The notes: generated by a model not told the origin, from the letters alone. A stretch of DNA of 64,000 nt from Enterococcus sp. ZJ1622 (GCF_011038845.1 NZ_JAAKDW010000006.1:129001-193000), one strand, 5' to 3'. Counted from the first letter of the stretch, positions 8,935-19,151 are shown. Program-made: numbers and translations.

Positions 8935-10335
8935 TCAAGAATGTTTTGCAAAAATCGAATGAGGAGCGTGGTTTCTTACTGTCTGTTGTTCGATTTCTTC
9001 TAGAGATTTCCCGCGAGTTTCCGGCACCAGCCCTTGAATGAATAGGACACCTAAAAAGCAAATGATCCCGAAAATACCAAAGACGAATTCTTGCGGCATA
9101 GAAGCAGTCATGATAGGGAACAATAGCCCGACTAAGAAAGAACCGATCCAATTGAATGAAGAAGCTAGACCGGAAGCACGTCCGCGAACAGCTAATGGAA
9201 AAATCTCGCCCACCAGTACCCAGGTCAATGGTGCCCAAGTACAAGAATAAAAAGCGACATAAAGACACAAAAAGAAAATGATCAGGATCGAATTCGTATG
9301 AGCATCCAAAACAGTTCCTAAAAGAGCAGGTAAAATGAAGGAGATCCCCATCACACTGCCGCCTATCTTCAGTAACGTCCGGCGATTGAATCTATCGGCG
9401 ATCACTAAGAAGAGCAGAGAACCAGCAACTAAAATGATTCCTTGGATAACAGGCCACATCAAGGCATTGCTCGCTGCATGTCCCGTTGCTTTTTCCACAA
9501 TCAGCGGAATATAGTAAAAAATAGCATTTGCCCCTTGGAACTGTTGAAATACAGCCACACCGATCCCCGCCATGACCAGATAACGATATTTTCCGGAAAA
9601 CAGGGTATGCCAAGACGCAGTAGTCGTTTTTTCCTGTCTAGTATTTTGTGAAATCTGAGTAAATTCCTGCTCCGCTTCTTCTGGAGTCCGGATATAACGC
9701 AGTACTTGTTTAGCTTCTTCCAGTCGACCGGCTTGGATGAGAAAGCGAGGTGATTCTGGTAAAGCTAGCACACCGAAGAATAAAATCAAAGCAGGGACGG
9801 CTGCCAGTCCAAGCATGGAGCGCCAAGCGATCGTTTCGGGCAGTCCCTTTAAGGAATAGTCGACGATATAAGAAAGCAGCATACCGGAAGCAATCATCAC
9901 TTGATTGATGCCTGACAAGCGTCCGCGAAGATGTGCAGGAGCCATTTCAGACATATAGGCAGGGACCAAAGCAGAAGCTGCGCCTACTGCTAGTCCCAGT
10001 AAGATCCTTGATGCGATCAAGAAATAAGATCCATTATGAGGTGCCGCAGCAGATAAAAGGGAGCCGAGCATAAAAATGATCGCTGAGATCAGAATCATTT
10101 TTCGACGACCTAATCTGTCAGATAAAAGCCCTGACAAAGAACCGCCGATAATCGCTCCCAACATGACTGAAGAAGTGATCCAACCGATCAATGAAGCATT
10201 CCCGGCCAGTCCCCAATCATTTTGCAAAAAAGGTAGTGCACCTGTCATCACACCAATATCATAACCGAATAAAATGCCGCCAAACGCGCCGAAAAAATAA
10301 ATAAACGATGCAGAAACTCTTTTTTCTTTTTTCAT
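8935..10335 (-). CDS. araE: Sugar-porter MFS transporter, L-arabinose:H+ symporter type
   Basis: The 466-residue permease has 12 predicted helices and the sugar-porter marks GYDIGVMTGALPF, DRLGRRKM, PESPRFLIQAG, DRFNRRTLL and PETRGKSLEEIE. It faces away from araB, and its promoter region contains an AraR operator inside the spacer, so it belongs to the arabinose regulon. Arabinose specificity is inferred from that regulation; xylose or galactose transport by the same fold cannot be excluded. Confidence 0.88.
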   Translation of the reverse strand: MKKEKRVSASFIYFFGAFGGILFGYDIGVMTGALPFLQNDWGLAGNASLIGWITSSVMLGAIIGGSLSGLLSDRLGRRKMILISAIIFMLGSLLSAAAPHNGSYFLIASRILLGLAVGAASALVPAYMSEMAPAHLRGRLSGINQVMIASGMLLSYIVDYSLKGLPETIAWRSMLGLAAVPALILFFGVLALPESPRFLIQAGRLEEAKQVLRYIRTPEEAEQEFTQISQNTRQEKTTTASWHTLFSGKYRYLVMAGIGVAVFQQFQGANAIFYYIPLIVEKATGHAASNALMWPVIQGIILVAGSLLFLVIADRFNRRTLLKIGGSVMGISFILPALLGTVLDAHTNSILIIFFLCLYVAFYSCTWAPLTWVLVGEIFPLAVRGRASGLASSFNWIGSFLVGLLFPIMTASMPQEFVFGIFGIICFLGVLFIQGLVPETRGKSLEEIEQQTVRNHAPHSIFAKHS

Positions 10336-10381
10336 ATAGAACTGTCTCCCTCTTATTCAAGAAGGCGATTTGATTTGTTTG

Positions 10382-10397
10382 TTGTAAGCAATTTCAT
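10382..10397. promoter_or_regulatory. cre-like CcpA site in the araE leader
   Basis: TTGTAAGCAATTTCAT fits the WTGNAANCGNWNNCAW consensus with one mismatch. It lies at or just downstream of the araE -10 box, where CcpA binding would repress. Confidence 0.5.
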
Positions 10398-10424
10398 TCT
10401 ATAACTTATGTACGTACAAAACAA
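10396..10424 (-). promoter_or_regulatory. araE promoter with AraR operator
   Basis: On the minus strand TTGTTT (10424-10419) and TAGAAT (10401-10396) are 17 bases apart. The palindrome TGTACGTACA at 10409-10418 sits inside the spacer. Confidence 0.75.
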
Positions 10425-10455
10425 GCGTTTTTTTAAGCTTATTTAAAATTTCTCC

Positions 10456-10483
10456 TTGACATGTACGTACAAAAGTATAAAAT
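10456..10483 (+). promoter_or_regulatory. araBDA promoter with AraR operator
   Basis: TTGACA at 10456-10461 and TAAAAT at 10478-10483 are 16 bases apart, with TGTACGTACA (10462-10471) immediately after the -35 box. This mirrors the araE promoter, so one regulator controls both directions. Confidence 0.8.
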
Positions 10484-10488
10484 AATTC

Positions 10489-10503
10489 TTGCAAGCGCTA
10501 CTA
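10489..10503 (+). promoter_or_regulatory. cre-like CcpA site downstream of the araBDA promoter
   Basis: TTGCAAGCGCTACTA matches the cre consensus except for T in place of the penultimate C. Its place just after the start site suggests roadblock-type catabolite repression. Confidence 0.55.
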
Positions 10504-10545
10504 AAACGAAGAGCGATTTGATTAGTTTGTCGAAAAGGAGGGAAT

Positions 10546-12156
10546 ATGATCAATATGAGTGAGATTAATGCACAAAGTATGCTAGATGTCATAGATGGAC
10601 GTACATCTTTAGGGATCGAGTTTGGATCGACAAGAATCAAAGCAGTACTGATCGATTCATCATTCACGCCTATTGCATCAGGCAGCTATGAATGGGAAAA
10701 CAAATTGGAGAATGGGATATGGACCTATCCTCTGGAGGATGTTTGGAAAGGTCTGCGTGTCAGTTATCGAAGAATGGCGGCAGAAGTATTCGAGACATAT
10801 GGCGAGACGATCACAACGATCGGTTCGATCGGATTCAGCGCCATGATGCATGGTTATTTAGCTTTTGATAAGGATGATCAGTTATTGACGCCGTTTCGGA
10901 CATGGAGAAATGCCATGACCCAAGAAGCAGAACAGCTGCTGACGAAAAACTTTCATTATAATATTCCGCAACGCTGGAGCATCGCACATCTCTATCAAGC
11001 GATTTTAAATAAAGAAGAACATATAAAAGAAGTCACTTTTTTGACAACGCTTGCAGGTTATGTCCACTGGCAGCTGACAGGTGAGAAAGTCCTTGGTATC
11101 GGGGATGCTTCTGGCATGTTTCCAATCGATACCGCTACAAAAAACTATCATCAAGGAATGAAAGAAATCTTTGATCAGCTGATTGAAAAAGAGCATATCG
11201 ATCTTGATTTGAACCAAATCCTGCCTAAGATCTTACTTGCTGGGGAAGAAGGCGGGAAACTGACAGAATCTGGTGCCTATCTCATCGATCCGACAGGCAA
11301 TTTGAAACCTGGTATCCCGATTTGCCCCCCAGAAGGAGATGCAGGGACCGGCATGACTGCCACGAACAGTGTAGCCAAACGAACAGGGAATATTTCAGCA
11401 GGTACTTCTGCTTTTGCGATGATCGTGCTGGAAAAAGAACTACAGGAAGTGCATCCAGAAATCGATCTAGTGACGACCCCGACTGGTGAGTTAGTCGCAA
11501 TGGTGCATACAAATAACTGTTCTTCAGAAATCAACGCGTGGATGAATCTTTTTGAGGAATTCACGAATACATTAGGGATGGAGATCAGCCGGGAAAAACT
11601 GTTTTCTGTCTTGTTCGAAAAGTCGCTGGAAGGAGATCCCGATTGTGGCGGATTGCTTTCTTACGGTTACTTTTCCGGAGAGAATATCATGGGTGTGAAT
11701 GAAGGAAGACCCTTATTCGTACGGACTCCTGAAAGCCGATTCACGCTAGCTAATTTTATCCGTGTCCATCTAGCTAGTTCATTCGGTGCCATGCGGATCG
11801 GTATGGACATCTTGAAATCAGAAGCTGTCCACATCGACCGGTTAGTCGGACATGGTGGGATCTTCAAAACACCAGAAGTTGGTCAGCGACTGTTAGCTTC
11901 TGCCATGGAAGCACCAGTGACAGTGATGGAAACAGCAGGAGAAGGCGGTGCTTGGGGGATCGCGTTGTTAGCAGCCTATATGCTAGATCAAAGCGGACAA
12001 ACGTTGGAAGCATTTCTGGCCAATGATGTGTTTGCAGGTGATACAGGGACAACGATTTCTCCAAGCAAGGAAGAGTTAGCGGGTTATCAGGTCTTCATCG
12101 AACGTTATCGCGAAGGAATCGAGATCGAAAAAACAGCTATTACGAAGCTGCGTTGA
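10546..12156 (+). CDS. araB: FGGY-family carbohydrate kinase, L-ribulokinase
   Basis: The 536-residue kinase phosphorylates L-ribulose to L-ribulose 5-phosphate. [17 protein letters not shown] is the N-terminal phosphate-binding strand, [11 protein letters not shown] and [10 protein letters not shown] are FGGY substrate-region motifs, and [17 protein letters not shown] with [13 protein letters not shown] form the C-terminal ATP site. It differs from the E. coli type of AraB and resembles the xylulokinase-like variant used by lactic acid bacteria, so assignment rests partly on the araD and araA genes that follow. ATG 10546 is 4 bases after AAGGAGG; ATG 10555 is 13 bases after it, so the true start is uncertain by three codons. 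Confidence 0.88.
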   Translation: MINMSEINAQSMLDVIDGRTSLGIEFGSTRIKAVLIDSSFTPIASGSYEWENKLENGIWTYPLEDVWKGLRVSYRRMAAEVFETYGETITTIGSIGFSAMMHGYLAFDKDDQLLTPFRTWRNAMTQEAEQLLTKNFHYNIPQRWSIAHLYQAILNKEEHIKEVTFLTTLAGYVHWQLTGEKVLGIGDASGMFPIDTATKNYHQGMKEIFDQLIEKEHIDLDLNQILPKILLAGEEGGKLTESGAYLIDPTGNLKPGIPICPPEGDAGTGMTATNSVAKRTGNISAGTSAFAMIVLEKELQEVHPEIDLVTTPTGELVAMVHTNNCSSEINAWMNLFEEFTNTLGMEISREKLFSVLFEKSLEGDPDCGGLLSYGYFSGENIMGVNEGRPLFVRTPESRFTLANFIRVHLASSFGAMRIGMDILKSEAVHIDRLVGHGGIFKTPEVGQRLLASAMEAPVTVMETAGEGGAWGIALLAAYMLDQSGQTLEAFLANDVFAGDTGTTISPSKEELAGYQVFIERYREGIEIEKTAITKLR

Positions 12157-12174
12157 ATAAAGGAGTGCGTCGGA

Positions 12175-12873
12175 ATGTTAGAACGATTGAAAGAAGAAGT
12201 ATTTCAGGCAAACTTAGAATTGCCGAAACGCGGACTGATCAAATATACATGGGGAAATGTGAGCGCTTTTGATCCGGAGACAGGCTACTTTGTCATCAAG
12301 CCAAGTGGCGTCAGCTATGAAGAGATGACAGCAGAAGATATGGTCGTTGTTGATCTGGACAACCATATCATAGAAGGAGAACTGAATCCTTCCTCAGATA
12401 CACCTACTCATGCGGTTTTGTACCGAAAATTCCCGCAGATCGGTGGGATCGTCCATACTCATTCCACTTGGGCAACGATCTGGGCACAAGCAGGTTTAGA
12501 TGTTCCTGCAATGGGAACGACGCATGCGGATACTTTTTATGGATCAGTTCCTTGTGCACGTTTTTTGACACAGCAGGAAATCGACAGCGGCTATGAGCAT
12601 GAGACAGGGAATGTGATCGTTAAAACCTTCCAAGAACGCGACATCGATCCATTGGCAGTACCAGGTGTGCTGTTGCACGGTCATGGCCCCTTTACTTGGG
12701 GAAAAGATGCTGCTAGTGCAGTAATGAATGCCGTCGTATTGGATGAGGTCTGCAAAATGAATCTCTTTACCCGGCAGTTGAATACCTTTGCGGAAGAACT
12801 TCCTTCACGCATTTTGGATAAGCACTATTTGAGAAAACACGGCAAAGATGCCTATTACGGACAAGGAAAATAA
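12175..12873 (+). CDS. araD: L-ribulose-5-phosphate 4-epimerase
   Basis: The 232-residue zinc enzyme interconverts L-ribulose 5-phosphate and D-xylulose 5-phosphate, linking arabinose to the pentose phosphate or phosphoketolase pathway. Zinc ligands His94 and His96 (VHTHSTW) and His168 ([11 protein letters not shown]) agree with the class II aldolase family, as do TWGNVS and SSDTPTH. It lies 18 bases after araB and 16 bases before araA, each with its own AAGGAG site. Confidence 0.96.
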   Translation: MLERLKEEVFQANLELPKRGLIKYTWGNVSAFDPETGYFVIKPSGVSYEEMTAEDMVVVDLDNHIIEGELNPSSDTPTHAVLYRKFPQIGGIVHTHSTWATIWAQAGLDVPAMGTTHADTFYGSVPCARFLTQQEIDSGYEHETGNVIVKTFQERDIDPLAVPGVLLHGHGPFTWGKDAASAVMNAVVLDEVCKMNLFTRQLNTFAEELPSRILDKHYLRKHGKDAYYGQGK

Positions 12874-12889
12874 AAGGAGCGAGATAGTT

Positions 12890-14314
12890 ATGTTAAAAAT
12901 CGGCGAAAAAGAATTCTGGTTTGTCGTAGGGTCACAGCACTTATACGGTGAAGAAGCATTACAGGAAGTAAAGAAACATGCACAAGAAATGGTCGATGAG
13001 TTGAATAGTCAAGGACGATTGCCTTATCCGATCCGGCTTCAGGAACTAGCAGTCACAGCGGATACGATCACAAAAATCATGAAAGAAGTCAATTATCGAG
13101 ATGAAGTTGCGGGTGTAATCACTTGGATGCATACATTCTCACCAGCAAAAATGTGGATACGAGGAACGAAACTGTTGCAGAAACCTTTACTCCATCTAGC
13201 AACCCAATATAACGAAAGTATTCCATGGCAGACGATTGATATGGACTTCATGAATTTGAACCAATCAGCACACGGCGACCGCGAATACGGCTTTATCAAT
13301 GCGCGACTGAACAAACAAAATAAAATCGTCGTCGGCTATTGGAAGCGTCCAGAAGTCCAAAAGCAGATTTCGGAATGGATGGATACAGCAGTCGCTTATA
13401 ATGAAAGCTTTTCTATCAAAGTGGCTCGCTTTGGCGACAATATGCGTAATGTCGGCGTGACAGAAGGCGACAAAGTAGAAGCACAGATCCAATTCGGTTG
13501 GACAGTTGACTATTTTGGTATCGGAGATCTTGTCCAAGTGATCGATGCTGTTTCAAAAGAAGAGGTCGAAGCGCTATTTGATGAATACAAAAAGTTATAC
13601 ACCTTCGACTATGGGGATTATGAAGAAAAAACGTGGGAAGAACACGTGAAAGTCCAAGCACGACAAGAGATCGGTATTCGCCGGTTCTTGGAAGAAGGCG
13701 GCTATACAGCTTTTACAACGAACTTTGAAGATTTATACGGGATGAAACAGTTTCCTGGTTTAGCTGTACAGCGTTTGATGGCAGAAGGATATGGATTTGC
13801 CGGAGAAGGAGACTGGAAAACAGCAGCGATCGATCGATTGATGAAAATCATGGCTCGCGGCGAAAGCACTGGATTTATGGAAGATTATACGTATGAACTG
13901 GCTAGCGGGAGAGAAGCAATCTTGGAATCCCACATGATGGAGGTAGATCCTACCCTTGCCTCGACCAAGCCACGCATCGTCGTTTCTCCACTATCGATGG
14001 GAGACAGAGAAGATCCGGCACGTTTGGTCTTTGATGGGAAAGCCGGGAACGGAGTCGTTGTTTCTATGGCAGATTTCGGCACGCACTTCAAATTACTTAT
14101 CAATGAAGTCGAAGCATTCGAACCGACCGTTGAAGCACCTAACTTGCCAGTAGCGCGAGTGCTTTGGGAAGTGAAGCCAAACTTCCACGAAGGCATCCAT
14201 GCATGGATCCAAGCAGGCGGTGGTCATCATACCGTGGTCTCTCTCAAACTAACGACAGATCAAATCGAGACTTGGGCAAAATTAGTGGGATTGGAATATG
14301 TAGTGATCAGATAA
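12890..14314 (+). CDS. araA: L-arabinose isomerase
   Basis: The 474-residue enzyme converts L-arabinose to L-ribulose. The N-terminal [17 protein letters not shown], the central [14 protein letters not shown], and catalytic-region segments EGDWKTAA and MEDYTYEL plus GGGHHTV near the C terminus are diagnostic. Length equals the usual Gram-positive enzyme. ATG 12890 follows AAAGGAG; a longer reading frame would overlap araD without a ribosome site. It is the last gene of araBDA and is followed by a terminator at 14360-14397. Confidence 0.97.
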   Translation: MLKIGEKEFWFVVGSQHLYGEEALQEVKKHAQEMVDELNSQGRLPYPIRLQELAVTADTITKIMKEVNYRDEVAGVITWMHTFSPAKMWIRGTKLLQKPLLHLATQYNESIPWQTIDMDFMNLNQSAHGDREYGFINARLNKQNKIVVGYWKRPEVQKQISEWMDTAVAYNESFSIKVARFGDNMRNVGVTEGDKVEAQIQFGWTVDYFGIGDLVQVIDAVSKEEVEALFDEYKKLYTFDYGDYEEKTWEEHVKVQARQEIGIRRFLEEGGYTAFTTNFEDLYGMKQFPGLAVQRLMAEGYGFAGEGDWKTAAIDRLMKIMARGESTGFMEDYTYELASGREAILESHMMEVDPTLASTKPRIVVSPLSMGDREDPARLVFDGKAGNGVVVSMADFGTHFKLLINEVEAFEPTVEAPNLPVARVLWEVKPNFHEGIHAWIQAGGGHHTVVSLKLTTDQIETWAKLVGLEYVVIR

Positions 14315-14359
14315 GGAGCCATTCGATCCTTTTGAAGGCTCGTTATCACTAATCAAATA

Positions 14360-14397
14360 GAACAGCTGAGACAGTCATCTTGTTTCAGCTGTTTTTT
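14360..14397 (+). terminator. Terminator of the araBDA operon
   Basis: AACAGCTGA pairs with TCAGCTGTT and is followed by TTTT. Confidence 0.8.
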
Positions 14398-14489
14398 CGT
14401 TTTCATCCAACCTTCCTAGAAAAGCCGATGAGGTCACGGAGCCAAAGCAAACATTTGTCTAATTTTTGATAATTAGAGATACTTGGGAT

Positions 14490-14645
14490 AGAGGTTGTGA
14501 CAGAGATGTTCAGTCTTGAGCGATAAGAAGCGATTTTGAAAAATAGCTTCCCATATTTTACAAAATCGTGCCTTATTGCCGATAGGCTATCTCTGGAACA
14601 CCGTGTATGAGGTTGTGAAAAAGCTGTTCTGCATCAGGCAGTAAC
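14490..14645 (-). repeat. Intergenic hairpin-repeat site 2 (one full unit plus a truncated one)
   Basis: A full reverse-orientation unit runs from GAGGTTGTGACAGAGATG (14491) to GGAACACCGTG near 14604. Its two arms (CAGAGAT near each end, CGATTTTG inside) are complementary. It is followed by the first ~35 bases of a second unit (GAGGTTGTGAAAAAGCTG), which then loses similarity. Together with the araA terminator it fills the gap 14315-14700. Confidence 0.8.
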
Positions 14646-14700
14646 GACGATCAGAGAAAAATATCGGTTGAAACACTAGGATAGAAAAGGAGGAGACGCG

Positions 14701-15858
14701 ATGTACCGTATCCATTTGCTAGATTTACTGACAGAAGAAGAGATGGAAAAAATACCTAAAAATTTATTTGAAATCACAGAAGACTTACCTGCACAAGGTA
14801 TCCTCGTTCGAAGTACAGTGGTCAAAGAGGAATGGATCGTACCAGAACTCTTGGCGATCTCCAGAGCAGGAGTCGGAGTCAATACTATCAACGTTGAAAA
14901 AGCCACTGAGAACGGAACGATTGTCATGAATACACCCGGCGTCAATGCCAATGCAGTAAAAGAACTTGTGTTATGTTGCCTGCTGCTCTCAGTTCGACCA
15001 GTAAATGAAGCAAGTCAGATGGTCCAGCAATTGAAAGGTCCAGATATTTTGACGCAAGCAGAGGAAAAAAGAGGCGATTATACCGGTCAGGAATTATCGG
15101 GAAAAACAGTCGGATTACTTGGCTTGGGTGCTGTGGGTCAAGCGGTAGCAAGAAGCTGTTACGATCTGGGGATGAATGTATTAGGCTACGCACAAAATGA
15201 TTCTCATTTGGATTATGTATATCAAACCAACTTGGAAGCTGTTTTATCCGCTGCGGATTTTGTCGTAGTCATGCTTCCGCTGACAAAAGAAACAATGAAT
15301 CTTCTAGATAAGCAAAAGATGGAAAAAATGAAAAAAGGTGCTGTACTGATCAATGTCGGACGTAACGGTATCGTAGAAAAATCAGCCGTCTTACGATTAG
15401 TGGAAGAAAGAAAGCTTGCAAGATACATAACCGATTTTCCGGAAGAAGAATTTCTAGGAAATGAGCGGATTATGATGCTTCCGCATATCGGCGGTTCTAC
15501 ACAAGAAGCACTGGCTGACGGGAGTAGACTAGCTGTCCAAGCATTAGAGGATTATTTGTTGTTTGGTACCGTCACCGAATCGGTCAATTATCCTTCTGTG
15601 CGATTGTTATTCCAGGCACCTTTTCGAATCACTGTTTTTTATCAGAAAAAAGTAAATATATTAGCAGAGATCTTCTCCATTTTGAAGAACCAGCAAGTCT
15701 CGATTGGTGATCTCACCCGCAGTCATAAAGAGGGATACCAGTATTTGCTGATCGATGTGGAAAATACGGACAAAAAGCTTCTGACTCAGATAAAGCAACA
15801 GATCGAACAGATCACAGGAGTCAAACGCGTACGTCTACTGAAGAATCCTTATTCGTAA
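14701..15858 (+). CDS. D-isomer-specific 2-hydroxyacid dehydrogenase with ACT domain (SerA-like)
   Basis: The 385-residue protein has a substrate domain interrupted by a Rossmann fold (GLLGLGAVGQAVA), the catalytic region with Arg in NVGRNGIV and His in LPHIGGSTQEA, and a C-terminal ACT-like domain from about residue 315 (FYQKKVNILAEIFSILKNQQ). This is the arrangement of short 3-phosphoglycerate dehydrogenases, the first enzyme of serine synthesis. No serC or serB lies next to it, which is unusual, so the substrate could be another 2-hydroxyacid. AAGGAGGAG precedes ATG 14701. It is bounded by repeat site 2 upstream. Confidence 0.75.
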   Translation: MYRIHLLDLLTEEEMEKIPKNLFEITEDLPAQGILVRSTVVKEEWIVPELLAISRAGVGVNTINVEKATENGTIVMNTPGVNANAVKELVLCCLLLSVRPVNEASQMVQQLKGPDILTQAEEKRGDYTGQELSGKTVGLLGLGAVGQAVARSCYDLGMNVLGYAQNDSHLDYVYQTNLEAVLSAADFVVVMLPLTKETMNLLDKQKMEKMKKGAVLINVGRNGIVEKSAVLRLVEERKLARYITDFPEEEFLGNERIMMLPHIGGSTQEALADGSRLAVQALEDYLLFGTVTESVNYPSVRLLFQAPFRITVFYQKKVNILAEIFSILKNQQVSIGDLTRSHKEGYQYLLIDVENTDKKLLTQIKQQIEQITGVKRVRLLKNPYS

Positions 15859-15989
15859 AAAAACAAAGCGAATCATTTTGATTTCCTTAATTCTTTCGAC
15901 AGTTCTTTACTTTCGAATTCGGGGCTACTACAATAAAAAAGACAGTATAAAATTGTCTTGATCAAAGAAATAAATGAAGGAGCAGTCGT

Positions 15990-17846
15990 TTGAAAAGATA
16001 TCTGAACAATCTCTCGCAAAAGCAAAAAAAGATTTTAAAAATAACGGCTATCACGATAAGTGCTGTCTTTATTGTCGTATTCAGTAATTTGTATTTGCAA
16101 TGGTGCCAAAATGAGCTTTCCGTTGATTTAGCATTGAAATTCGCTTTTTCATGGCACACAGAGAAATTCCTGCTCGCTTGTTTGGTTTTGCTAGTCGTCT
16201 TGCTGTTTTTTATCGCTGTAGCCGGTTCATTTATTTTCGGCACTTTATTTTATATGATTAGTATCGGAGTACTGGGATATGCTGATTATATGAAAATGAG
16301 TTACCGGCAAGAGCCGATTTATCCCGATGATCTAAAGATGATCACGGAATTCGGTTTATTGAAAGACATGACAGGGACAGGACTGTTCCTGCTGCTTGCC
16401 GGTTTGATCGCAGCGGCGGTGGGATTATTTATTTGGGGAATGGTTCGCAGTTTGAAAAAAGGACGGCATTTCCAAATACTGCGAGTTGTCACTTTAGCTG
16501 TCACTGCCATTACGCTCAGTTACATCAGTAATTTCAATCAGCCAGACAATCTTCTTCGTAAAGCATACGATAAAACAGCATTATGGATTCCCTATAGTCA
16601 GAAAATGAATTATTACAACACTGGATTCATCGGCGGATTCCTCTATAATTTGAAAGTCGACCCGATGGAGCAGCCAGAAGGGTATTCTAAAGCAAGAATC
16701 AAAGAAATCACTGAGAAGTATCAGAAGATCGCCGATGAGAAGAACAAGACGGCAGATGAAGAACAACCGAATATCATCTATGTGATGAGTGAAAGCTTCT
16801 CAGATCCAAGTCGCTTGAAGGGTGTCGACATTTCTGGAGATCCATTAGCCGATTATTACGCAGTAGCAGACCAGACCTACAGCGGCAATATGCTTTCTCA
16901 AAATTATGGTGGGGGGACAGCAAATATCGAATTTGAAGCGTTGACCGGTTTTTCAATGTCCTTATTCAATGCACAGCTTACCACACCGTATACGATGCTT
17001 GTGCCAAAAATGGATCGATTGCCTTCGATCGTCTCGATGCTGAATGCCCAAGACTATCGGACGACAGCCATCCATCCTTATAATACTTCTATGTATAAAA
17101 GAGAGGATGTTTATCAAACACTTGGTTTTGACCAGTTCATCAGTGAACGGACCATGACGCACACCGATACGATCGATGATAATCCTTATATATCAGATGA
17201 CGCAGCTTATCAAGAAGTCATGGATCTTTTAAAAGAGGAAGAGACACCTCAATTCGTTCATTTAGTCACGATGCAGACGCACATGCCCTATAACGGCAAA
17301 TATTCTCAGCTAGACTATTCTGCAAAAACAAGTGATAACAGCGACACACTGAGTCTAGATAACTACTTGCAGGATATCGCATACAGCAGTAAAGCGCTAA
17401 AAGAATTTACAAAAGGATTGAGTGAGTTGTCTCGAAGAACTCTCGTCGTCTTTTGGGGCGATCATCTTCCTGGGATCTATTCAGATGAGATCCAGGCGCA
17501 AAATGACAAACAGACACTGCATGAAACCCAATTCTTGATGTTCGACAGTGCAGGGAAGTTAGAAAAGAGCGGCACCCAAGATGCGGTAACGAGTCCTTTT
17601 TATTTCGCCGCAGATTTGTTAGAGCAGACCAATCAAAAGACAAGCGGATTCTATCAGCTTTTATTAGCCCTTGAACAGGAACTCCCTGCATTTGAGCGGA
17701 ATCTGTACTACCAAAGCGACCAATGGCGTAAAGAGGCACAATTGAACGCGGCACAGCAGGAAATCTACGAAGAATACAAGCTGCTTCAATACGACATCGT
17801 TTCAGGAAAGCAATACAGTTTAGCGAATCATTTTTTTGAGCAGTAA
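15990..17846 (+). CDS. Lipoteichoic acid synthase family protein (LtaS-like)
   Basis: The 618-residue protein has five predicted N-terminal membrane helices (residues about 15-190) and an extracellular sulfatase-fold domain. Catalytic residues align with LtaS: Glu268 (MSESFSDP), Thr310 (GGGTANIEFE, the glycerol-phosphate acceptor) and Asp491-His492 (FWGDHLPG). It should transfer glycerol phosphate from phosphatidylglycerol or act as a related phosphoglycerol transferase. Enterococci carry several paralogues and I cannot say which this is. The start is TTG 15990 with GAAGGAG upstream. It stands alone, with no neighbour of obvious teichoic acid function. Confidence 0.88.
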   Translation: MKRYLNNLSQKQKKILKITAITISAVFIVVFSNLYLQWCQNELSVDLALKFAFSWHTEKFLLACLVLLVVLLFFIAVAGSFIFGTLFYMISIGVLGYADYMKMSYRQEPIYPDDLKMITEFGLLKDMTGTGLFLLLAGLIAAAVGLFIWGMVRSLKKGRHFQILRVVTLAVTAITLSYISNFNQPDNLLRKAYDKTALWIPYSQKMNYYNTGFIGGFLYNLKVDPMEQPEGYSKARIKEITEKYQKIADEKNKTADEEQPNIIYVMSESFSDPSRLKGVDISGDPLADYYAVADQTYSGNMLSQNYGGGTANIEFEALTGFSMSLFNAQLTTPYTMLVPKMDRLPSIVSMLNAQDYRTTAIHPYNTSMYKREDVYQTLGFDQFISERTMTHTDTIDDNPYISDDAAYQEVMDLLKEEETPQFVHLVTMQTHMPYNGKYSQLDYSAKTSDNSDTLSLDNYLQDIAYSSKALKEFTKGLSELSRRTLVVFWGDHLPGIYSDEIQAQNDKQTLHETQFLMFDSAGKLEKSGTQDAVTSPFYFAADLLEQTNQKTSGFYQLLLALEQELPAFERNLYYQSDQWRKEAQLNAAQQEIYEEYKLLQYDIVSGKQYSLANHFFEQ

Positions 17847-17964
17847 GTGAAAAAACTGTTTCAATCAATTGGAAAATAACAAATTATCTTTGATAGAGCT
17901 TGTCACCTAAGCGATAAAAAAGGTAAAATAGGAACCAGACAAAACAAGAAAGTAGGAAAGAAGC

Positions 17965-18399
17965 ATGTTACCGAATATTGGCTACTACGTACAATCCGTT
18001 GATACGATCGTGCAAGAAACAGAAAAAATCGGCGAAGAGATGCATCCGAAATATGAATCGATAAGAGAAGCAATCGATCAGAAAAAGACAGCTGAATTAT
18101 CAAAAGAAGAACTGGAAGAAATCGTCCAGCTTTTTGAAGAAGGCACGAAAAAATACCATGTGATGCTGAAGAAAATCGGGACATTGCGTCCGCCGGCAAA
18201 AGCGATGGGAATCCATAAGAAATTTGAAAAAGCATACCTTTCTTATATCGCAGGTTGCGAAGAAATGATCCAAAGCATCGATCCTGTAAATGGAGTAGAT
18301 GCTGAACTGTTTGATGCTTCTGAGCAAAAGCAGGATCGGGCAACGGAAGATATCTCTTCTGCGATCCAAAAAATGACAAACATGTTATTGAAAAGATAG
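17965..18399 (+). CDS. Conserved helical protein of unknown function
   Basis: A 144-residue, highly charged, almost entirely helical protein without signal peptide or membrane segment. It has heptad-like stretches (LSKEELEEIVQLFEEGTKKY) and a short PPAKAM turn in the middle. I do not recognise the family. AGGAAAG lies upstream of ATG 17965 and a TAAAAT box is present near 17924. It is a single-gene unit, closed by the hairpin at 18551-18583. Confidence 0.65.
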   Translation: MLPNIGYYVQSVDTIVQETEKIGEEMHPKYESIREAIDQKKTAELSKEELEEIVQLFEEGTKKYHVMLKKIGTLRPPAKAMGIHKKFEKAYLSYIAGCEEMIQSIDPVNGVDAELFDASEQKQDRATEDISSAIQKMTNMLLKR

Positions 18400-18550
18400 A
18401 AGAAAACGTATACCTATTGAAAACTAGAGTTATCTAATATAAATATCATATTATTTTTATGTTAAATGTCTCTAGATGCTTTATGATAATAGTACAACCT
18501 ATAACCAACAACCACCTTAAAAAAGACTCAATATGAGTAGATACTCCTTT

Positions 18551-18583
18551 TCCGCCAAGTCTAACCAGCTAGGCGGTTTTTTT
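18551..18583 (+). terminator. Terminator downstream of the helical protein gene
   Basis: CCGCC pairs with GGCGG, with further AG/CT pairing inside, followed by eight T. It lies 150 bases after the stop codon. Confidence 0.55.
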
Positions 18584-18597
18584 GTTTGGAAGAAAAA

Positions 18598-18956
18598 AGT
18601 TGTGCCAGAAGTAGCTTCTTCGAAAAATAAGCCGAAATTTTACAAAAATTTGAGAAGCAATTTTCGTAAATTCCTTCTTATTTCTTGAAGCCGCCCACTT
18701 CTGTCACAACCTCTCCACTAAACGGTGTTCCAACTGCTGCTTCTCGGCAATAAGTTCACTGAACAAGAAAATATGAGGAGCTATTTTCTGTTCAGTGTCC
18801 TTATTCCTTAAAGCAGAACGCAGTTGTCACAACCTCATACACGGTGTTCTCCTGCCAACTCCTCGGGCACAAGTCACACTATTCATCAAACATGAGAAGC
18901 TGTTTGTTGAAATTGTTCCTTGTGCCTCAGAGTTAAACGTCAGGCTCACAACCTCT
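18598..18956 (+). repeat. Intergenic hairpin-repeat array 3 (three units)
   Basis: Units at about 18598-18713 (type E', arms CAGAAGT and ACTTCTG), 18721-18836 (type A) and 18841-18956 (type B). Each ends in TCACAACCTC, and the second and third begin with ACGGTGTTC. Order is E', A, B. It fills most of the gap between 18399 and the small reverse gene at 18975. Confidence 0.85.
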
Positions 18957-18974
18957 TTTTCCTATAATGACGAA

Positions 18975-19136
18975 TCAGTTCTCTACATTTCGGACATAGT
19001 CGTTGAAATAGTTTTCCAGATCCGTTTTCAATTTTTGATACTCTTCTTCACTGTAGTTTTTTTCTTCGAGCTTTCCTTCAAAAAACGGGATACCTAATTC
19101 CTCCCGTAAACGATCGAGTACTTCTTGTTGGTCCAT
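18975..19136 (-). CDS. Small protein of 53 residues, unknown function
   Basis: The minus-strand frame encodes an acidic protein beginning MDQQEVLDRLREELGIPFF and ending in YFNDYVRNVEN. GAGGTG lies 8 bases upstream of the ATG (complement of 19134-19136). It begins 15 bases after the stop codon of the lactonase gene, so it is probably the second gene of that operon. It has no membrane segment and the family is not recognised. The protein-like composition and the good ribosome site support a real gene. Confidence 0.6.
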   Translation of the reverse strand: MDQQEVLDRLREELGIPFFEGKLEEKNYSEEEYQKLKTDLENYFNDYVRNVEN

Positions 19137-19151
19137 TTTTTGCACCTCGCT

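Noticed and set aside
18795-19097. 100-codon plus-strand frame
   Set aside because: It runs through repeat array 3 and then antisense to the 53-residue gene, with no ribosome site.
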